This document shows, in pieces, positions 59,950 to 64,000 of a DNA stretch of 64,000 nt. Source of the stretch: Streptomyces sp. AC1-42W (GTDB taxonomy: Bacteria; Actinomycetota; Actinomycetes; Streptomycetales; Streptomycetaceae); contig NZ_QKWY01000001.1 of assembly GCF_003248355.1 (NCBI RefSeq), positions 2,562,001 to 2,626,000 on the forward strand, in the 5' to 3' direction. Under the pieces are notes generated by a model. It made no database searches, was not told where the DNA came from, and saw only the letters and a program-made list of their open reading frames with translations. Numbering within the stretch: the stretch's first letter is position 1; each line of letters starts with the position of its first letter. A program made the position numbers and the translations under genes.

Positions 59950-60576
59950 ATGTCCGAGAAGCGAGCAGCGCGCCTGCGCCCCGATGAGCGAAGAGCCCAG
60001 CTGGTGGCGATCGGCATGGATATGCTCGCCGATCGCACCCTGGACGAGCTGTCCACCGATGCCGTGGCCCGCCGCGCCGGAATATCGCGGGGCCTGCTCT
60101 TCCACTATTTCGAGTCCAAACGCGACTTCTACCGCTCCGTGGTGCGCCAGGTGTGCGACGACTTCGCCGCCGCCACCGAACCGGACGCCTCGCTGGACCC
60201 GGTCTGCTGGACGCGCGCGTTCATCGCCGGATTCGTCGCGTACGTCGCCGGGCGCCGCAGGATCTATCTCGCCCTCGTCCGGGGCGCCGCCGGGAGCCAC
60301 CCCGCCGTCGAGGACATCGTCGAGACCACCCGCGCCACCCTGGCCCGCCGGGTCGAGGAGGGACAGCGCGCACTCGGCATGCCGCCGTCGCCCCGGCTGA
60401 CCCTGGCCGCCCGCGCCTGGCTCGCCTTCGCCGAGGAGGCCGTCACCAGCTGGCCGCTGGAGGAGCCGGACGCCCCGGACGAACTCGCCGCCTTCCTGGA
60501 GTCCGGCTTCGTCCGGCTGCTCGGCGCCCTGGACCGCCCCGCCGCCCTCCCGGACCGGGACGCGTCCCGGAAGTAG
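59950..60576 (+). CDS. TetR-family transcriptional regulator
   Basis: 208 residues. N-terminal HTH: LRPDERRAQLVAIGMDMLAD, STDAVARRAGISRGLLFHYF, ESKRDFYRSVV; C-terminal ligand-binding helical domain (TLAARAWLAFAEEAVTSWPL) of the type often tied to lipid or drug metabolism. ATG 59950 is preferred over GTG 59944 because it coincides with the predicted transcript start. The target is unknown; the nearest other gene is convergent. Confidence 0.9.
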   Translation: MSEKRAARLRPDERRAQLVAIGMDMLADRTLDELSTDAVARRAGISRGLLFHYFESKRDFYRSVVRQVCDDFAAATEPDASLDPVCWTRAFIAGFVAYVAGRRRIYLALVRGAAGSHPAVEDIVETTRATLARRVEEGQRALGMPPSPRLTLAARAWLAFAEEAVTSWPLEEPDAPDELAAFLESGFVRLLGALDRPAALPDRDASRK

Positions 60577-60582
60577 CCCCGC

Positions 60583-61902
60583 TCACAGCAGCGCGAACTG
60601 CCCGTCCGGGCCCTCCTCGCGGTGATCCAGCACCGAGGCGGGCCGCCGCGCGGCCTCCGGCACCGGCAGCACCCCGGCCGCCCGCAGCTCGTCGGCGCCG
60701 ATCCCCGGCTCCGCCGCCAGCGCCCCGGCCAGCGCCTCCTGCCGGGGCCGCAGCTCGGCCAGCAGGGCGAGCAGCGAGATCAGCTCCAGCAGCTCCGAGG
60801 TCCACTCCTGGAGCCAGCCGCGCGCCCGCACCGCGTCGAGCCCCGCATCCCCGGCCCCCGCATCCCCGGCGCCCGCACCCCTGGCCCCCGCCGCCCCGCA
60901 CGCCGCCGCCCGCCGCTCGCACCACAGCTCCAGCACCCGCACCCCGCTCACCCGGAACTCCCACGCCCCCGCGGGCACCGGCGCGATGCGGCCCGCACCG
61001 AGGTGGAGCACCCGCTCCCCGGCGTCGTACACCAGGGGCGCCGGGTCCGGCCCCACGGCGGCCCGCACATACGGCCGCTGCCCGCCCGGCAGCCGGGGCC
61101 GCTTCGCCCCGCGCGCCCCGCGCAACTGGAGCCGCAGCAGCTCCCGGCCCAGCCCGACCCCCTCCGCCCAGCGCGCGGCGTCCGCCGGGAGCGGGACCAC
61201 GCAGCCGGCCGGCGAGGGGCGGGCCGCCGCCAGAATCCAGGCCGCCACCGCGTCGGCGCTCACCCCGTCCCCGTACCGGGCGCGCAGCACGGGCAGCAGG
61301 CCCGGCGCGAGGTTGGGTTCGAGGCCGCCGGGGCGGCGGTGCAGCGGGCGGACGCGGCCGGGGCGCCCGGCGGGGGAGTGGCCGTCCGGCAGCAGCGTCG
61401 TCACCGACACGGGCGGGCCCGGATCGTGTGGCACCCGGCCGTGCTCCACGAGGAAGAGCTGCCCGGCGTCGGCCACCCGCCACAGCTCGGGCCGGGCCAC
61501 GTCGATCAGCCGGTGGTCGGGGAGCAGCCACTGCTCGTCGAACGGGCCGTGCAGCACCCGCACCGGCTCCGGACAGGGCCCCGACTCACGGGCGAAGCGG
61601 CCGGTGGCGCCGGGCCGGCCGGGCAGGGCGGCCACCGCGCTGTGCTGCGTACGGGCCCGGGTCGGCGCGAACAGCCGCTCGCGCTCCTCGGCCTCGGCAC
61701 GTACCAGGCGCTCCCAGCGGGCCCGCAGCGATGCCGCGTCGGGGGCGGTGACCCAGGCGCGCCCGGTCCGCAGCGGCCGCACCGACCAGGGCATGAGGTC
61801 GTCGAGGAGCGGGCCGCTCGGGTCCGTGCCGGACCCGGCCGCTGCCGGTGCTGCCACCGTGTCGCCCTCCCCGCCTGCCGCGCCCGCCGCCTTCCCCGGC
61901 AT
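60583..61902 (-). CDS. Protein resembling the C-terminal part of type ISP restriction-modification enzymes
   Basis: 439 residues. The DEQWLLPDHRLIDVARPELW stretch, then LFLVEHGRVPHDPGPPVSVT, LPDGHSPAGRPGRVRPLHRR and GVRVLELWC are the sort of sequence annotated as type ISP restriction/modification specificity domain in Streptomyces (memory). Helicase, nuclease and methylase motifs are absent, so it is unlikely to restrict DNA by itself. A Gly/Ala/Asp-rich insert lies near 340-360. The start is uncertain; the frame is open far upstream. Confidence 0.6.
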   Translation of the reverse strand: MPGKAAGAAGGEGDTVAAPAAAGSGTDPSGPLLDDLMPWSVRPLRTGRAWVTAPDAASLRARWERLVRAEAEERERLFAPTRARTQHSAVAALPGRPGATGRFARESGPCPEPVRVLHGPFDEQWLLPDHRLIDVARPELWRVADAGQLFLVEHGRVPHDPGPPVSVTTLLPDGHSPAGRPGRVRPLHRRPGGLEPNLAPGLLPVLRARYGDGVSADAVAAWILAAARPSPAGCVVPLPADAARWAEGVGLGRELLRLQLRGARGAKRPRLPGGQRPYVRAAVGPDPAPLVYDAGERVLHLGAGRIAPVPAGAWEFRVSGVRVLELWCERRAAACGAAGARGAGAGDAGAGDAGLDAVRARGWLQEWTSELLELISLLALLAELRPRQEALAGALAAEPGIGADELRAAGVLPVPEAARRPASVLDHREEGPDGQFALL

Positions 61903-61958
61903 CGTAACGACCCCGTGCACGGCCCGGTGCGCCTCGATCGTCGGTGCGCCCTCGACCG

Positions 61959-62744
61959 TCAGTGCGCCTCGACCGTCACCGAGAACGAGAACCGGTCGCC
62001 CCGGTAGCGGATCTGCGCCACATCGACCACCCGGCCGCCCTCGTCGTAGGTGACGCCCGTGTAGTACAGGATCGGGCTCAGCAGCGGCACGCCCAGCAGT
62101 TCGGCGGTGGCCGGGTCGGCGAGCCGGGCCTCGACCGTGTCGGTGATCCGGGAGATGGGCACCCCGACCCGGTCGCGCAGCACCTTCGTCATCGGCCACC
62201 GGTCGAGGTCCGCCGCGTCCAGGTCCGCCGCGACCTCGGGGTGCACCCAGTTCTGCGCCCAGTTGGTCGGCTCGCCGCTCTCCTCCTCGCACCGCAGCCG
62301 GCGGTAGCCGACGACCTCCGCGCAGCCGGGGAAGTACTCCGCCACCTCGCCCGGCACCGGGACCGGGCCGTGGTCCAGCAGCGTGGAGCGCTCGCCCGAC
62401 TGCTGGGCCACGATCGCGTCGATGGAGCCCAGCAGCCGGACCGGCGAGCTGCGGCGGGCGTGCGGCTCGATGAACGTGCCGCGCCGCCGGTGCCGGCTGA
62501 TCAGGCCCTCCGTCTCCAGCTCCTTGAGTGCCTGGCGCATGGTCAGGACGCTCACCCCGTAGTGCGCCGCGAGCCGCTCCTCGGTGGGCAGCCGCAGCGT
62601 GGCGTCCGGGGCGCGGCCCAGTATCGACGCCCGCAGCGACTGCGAGACCTGGTACCACAGCGGCAGCTTGCGGTTCAGGACCAGCGAGTCGGGCGCGAAC
62701 GAGGCATCGCGGGGCGCGGGGGTACGGGGAGCGGGGTGCGGCAC
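61959..62744 (-). CDS. GntR-family regulator, HutC/UTRA type
   Basis: 261 residues. N-terminal winged helix (LWYQVSQSLRASILGRAPDA, LRLPTEERLAAHYGVSVLTM, RQALKELETEGLISRHRRRG) and a C-terminal UTRA-like effector domain (ILYYTGVTYDEGGRVVDVAQ, IRYRGDRFSFSVTVEA). GTG 62744 follows AGGAGAACCAG. It lies 46 nt downstream of hmgA on the same strand, so regulation of tyrosine/homogentisate breakdown is plausible (inference). Confidence 0.9.
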   Translation of the reverse strand: MPHPAPRTPAPRDASFAPDSLVLNRKLPLWYQVSQSLRASILGRAPDATLRLPTEERLAAHYGVSVLTMRQALKELETEGLISRHRRRGTFIEPHARRSSPVRLLGSIDAIVAQQSGERSTLLDHGPVPVPGEVAEYFPGCAEVVGYRRLRCEEESGEPTNWAQNWVHPEVAADLDAADLDRWPMTKVLRDRVGVPISRITDTVEARLADPATAELLGVPLLSPILYYTGVTYDEGGRVVDVAQIRYRGDRFSFSVTVEAH

Positions 62745-62790
62745 CTGGTTCTCCTGCCTGCGGGGACGCCGGCTCGGGCGGCGGGGTCCG

Positions 62791-64000
62791 TCACGGCCGG
62801 AAGTTGCGGCTCAGACCCTGCCATACGTCGTCGTAACCGTGCTGAAGACGGTCCGCCGACGCCGCCTGAGCGGTGGCGGTGACCGGCCAGCGGGTCTCGA
62901 ACATGAAGGCCAGTCCGTCGTCGATCTTCTGCGGCTTCAGCTCGGCCGCGCTCGCCCTGTCGAAGGTCTCCCGGTCCGGGCCGTGCGCCGACATCATGTT
63001 GTGCAGCGAGCCGCCGCCGGGCACGAAGCCGCCCTTGCCGGCCGTCTTCGCGTCGTAGGCGCCCTCGATCAGGCCCATGTACTCGCTCATCACATTGCGG
63101 TGGAAGTACGGCGGGCGGAACGTGTCCTCGCCGACCAGCCAGCGCGGCGCGAACACCACGAAGTCGACCCCGGCCAGGCCCGGCGTGTCCGAGGGCGAGG
63201 TCAGCACCGTGAAGATCGACGGGTCCGGGTGGTCGTAGCTGATCGAGCCGATGACGTTGAAGCGGCGCAGGTCGTAGACGTACGGGGTGTGGTTGCCGTG
63301 CCAGGCCACCACATCGAGCGGGGAGTGGTCGTACGTCGCCGTCCAGAGGTTGCCGCAGTACTTGTTGACCACCTCGACCGGGCGCTCCACGTCCTCGTAG
63401 GCGGCGACCGGCGCCAGGAAGTCGCGGGCGTTGGCCAGCCCGTTGGCGCCGATCGGCCCCAGGTCCGGCAGGACGAAGGGGCGGCCGTAGTTCTCGCAGA
63501 CGTACCCGCGCGCCGTGGCGTCGAGCAGCTCCACCCGGAAGCGGACGCCGCGCGGGATCAGGGCCACATGACCGGGCTCGGCGCGCAGCATGCCCAGCTC
63601 GGTGCGCAGGAGGAGCCCGCCGTGCTCGGGGACGATCAGCAGTTCGCCGTCGCTGTCGCTGAACACCCGGTCCATGGACGTGTCGGCGTGGTAGAGGTGC
63701 ACGGCCATGCCGGTGCGCTGCGCCGCGTCGCCGTTGCCGCCCAGCGTCCACAGACCGGCGAGGAAGTCCGTGCCGGGCGCCGGGTCCGGGAGCGGGTCCC
63801 AGCGCAGCCGGTTCGGGTCGGGGACGGTCTCGGTGAACGGGGCGGTGCGCAGCGCGCCGTTGTCCGTGCGGACGAACGGCGGATGGGCGGCCGAGGGGCG
63901 GATGCGGTACAGCCAGCTGCGCTGGTTGTGGGCGCGCGGCTCGGTGAACGCCGAACCGCTCAGCTGCTCCGCGTACAGCCCCAGCGGGGCCCGCTGGGGC
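62791..64000 (-). CDS. hmgA: Homogentisate 1,2-dioxygenase (5' end outside window)
   Basis: Fe(II) ring-cleaving dioxygenase of tyrosine and phenylalanine breakdown, forming maleylacetoacetate. About 403 residues are visible; the frame is open to the window edge with the family start [20 protein letters not shown] already in view, so roughly 30-40 residues are missing. Iron-binding region [20 protein letters not shown] (His and Glu) and [14 protein letters not shown] are intact, as are [13 protein letters not shown] [16 protein letters not shown] and the C-terminal FMFETRWPV. Confidence 0.95.
   Translation of the reverse strand, partial: PQRAPLGLYAEQLSGSAFTEPRAHNQRSWLYRIRPSAAHPPFVRTDNGALRTAPFTETVPDPNRLRWDPLPDPAPGTDFLAGLWTLGGNGDAAQRTGMAVHLYHADTSMDRVFSDSDGELLIVPEHGGLLLRTELGMLRAEPGHVALIPRGVRFRVELLDATARGYVCENYGRPFVLPDLGPIGANGLANARDFLAPVAAYEDVERPVEVVNKYCGNLWTATYDHSPLDVVAWHGNHTPYVYDLRRFNVIGSISYDHPDPSIFTVLTSPSDTPGLAGVDFVVFAPRWLVGEDTFRPPYFHRNVMSEYMGLIEGAYDAKTAGKGGFVPGGGSLHNMMSAHGPDRETFDRASAAELKPQKIDDGLAFMFETRWPVTATAQAASADRLQHGYDDVWQGLSRNFRP

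Noticed and set aside
60153..61751. Long Pro/Arg/Ala-rich plus-strand frame
   Set aside because: It is the antisense of the ISP-like gene and an out-of-frame shadow of the TetR gene; composition is typical of spurious high-GC frames.

Overview
The window is chromosomal DNA of a Streptomyces. The evidence is the very high G+C, strong GC3 bias, many GTG starts with AGGAG-type ribosome sites, ATGA/GTGA stop-start couplings, and a gene order that I recall from the S. coelicolor SCO1715-SCO1781 region. That synteny is from memory and was not searched. No tRNA, rRNA or CRISPR array was seen. Both ends cut genes: NAD kinase on the left and homogentisate dioxygenase on the right.

1-34 kb is mostly conserved core. 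It holds NAD kinase and recN, a GT4 glycosyltransferase, an MST-type sulfurtransferase, a GH15 enzyme, pyrG with a textbook terminator, a Nudix hydrolase, an NTPase-TPR protein, ald, a ParA-type ATPase with a likely ribbon-helix-helix partner, scpA-scpB-rluB, a four-gene NAD-salvage operon (pnuC, nadR-like, nrtR, ADP-ribosylglycohydrolase) behind a perfect 17-bp palindrome, aroH-type chorismate mutase and tyrA, cmk-plsC-der, an I78 inhibitor, a PAP2 phosphatase, a DHA2-type efflux pump, an acyl-CoA dehydrogenase, a SepF-like protein and a DUF5685-like protein with an extreme cysteine-rich tail.

35.6-42.1 kb is an accessory patch. An MFS gene is split by a complete IS3-family element (36418-37721, 3-bp duplication TGA; removing it restores the frame exactly). 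After a small membrane-anchored protein and a TPR protein comes an intact IS200/IS605 element (tnpA/tnpB) that seems to have clipped the 3' end of the gene to its right.

42.6-51.2 kb holds a YhgE/ABC-2-like membrane protein, a LexA-box-controlled dnaE2 plus inactive Y-polymerase (ImuB-like) mutasome pair, a secreted lipase, DUF402, tandem-GNAT and GntR genes.

51.3-58.3 kb (minus strand) is the most novel part. A 74-aa precursor-like peptide has a short charged leader ending in AQA|A and a core with ten cysteines. It is followed by a large FtsX/MacB-type permease, a TlpA-like membrane-anchored CxxC protein, an ABC exporter lacking a C39 peptidase domain, a LolD-type ATPase and a minimal S26 signal-peptidase-like protease. 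The last four genes overlap by 4 nt each. IS remnants lie between the permease and TlpA genes. I read this as an export, processing, disulfide-forming and possibly immunity system for a disulfide-rich bacteriocin-like peptide.

58.5-64 kb holds a secreted SGNH lipase, a small conserved protein, an apparently leaderless TetR gene, a protein resembling the specificity part of type ISP restriction enzymes, a GntR regulator and hmgA.
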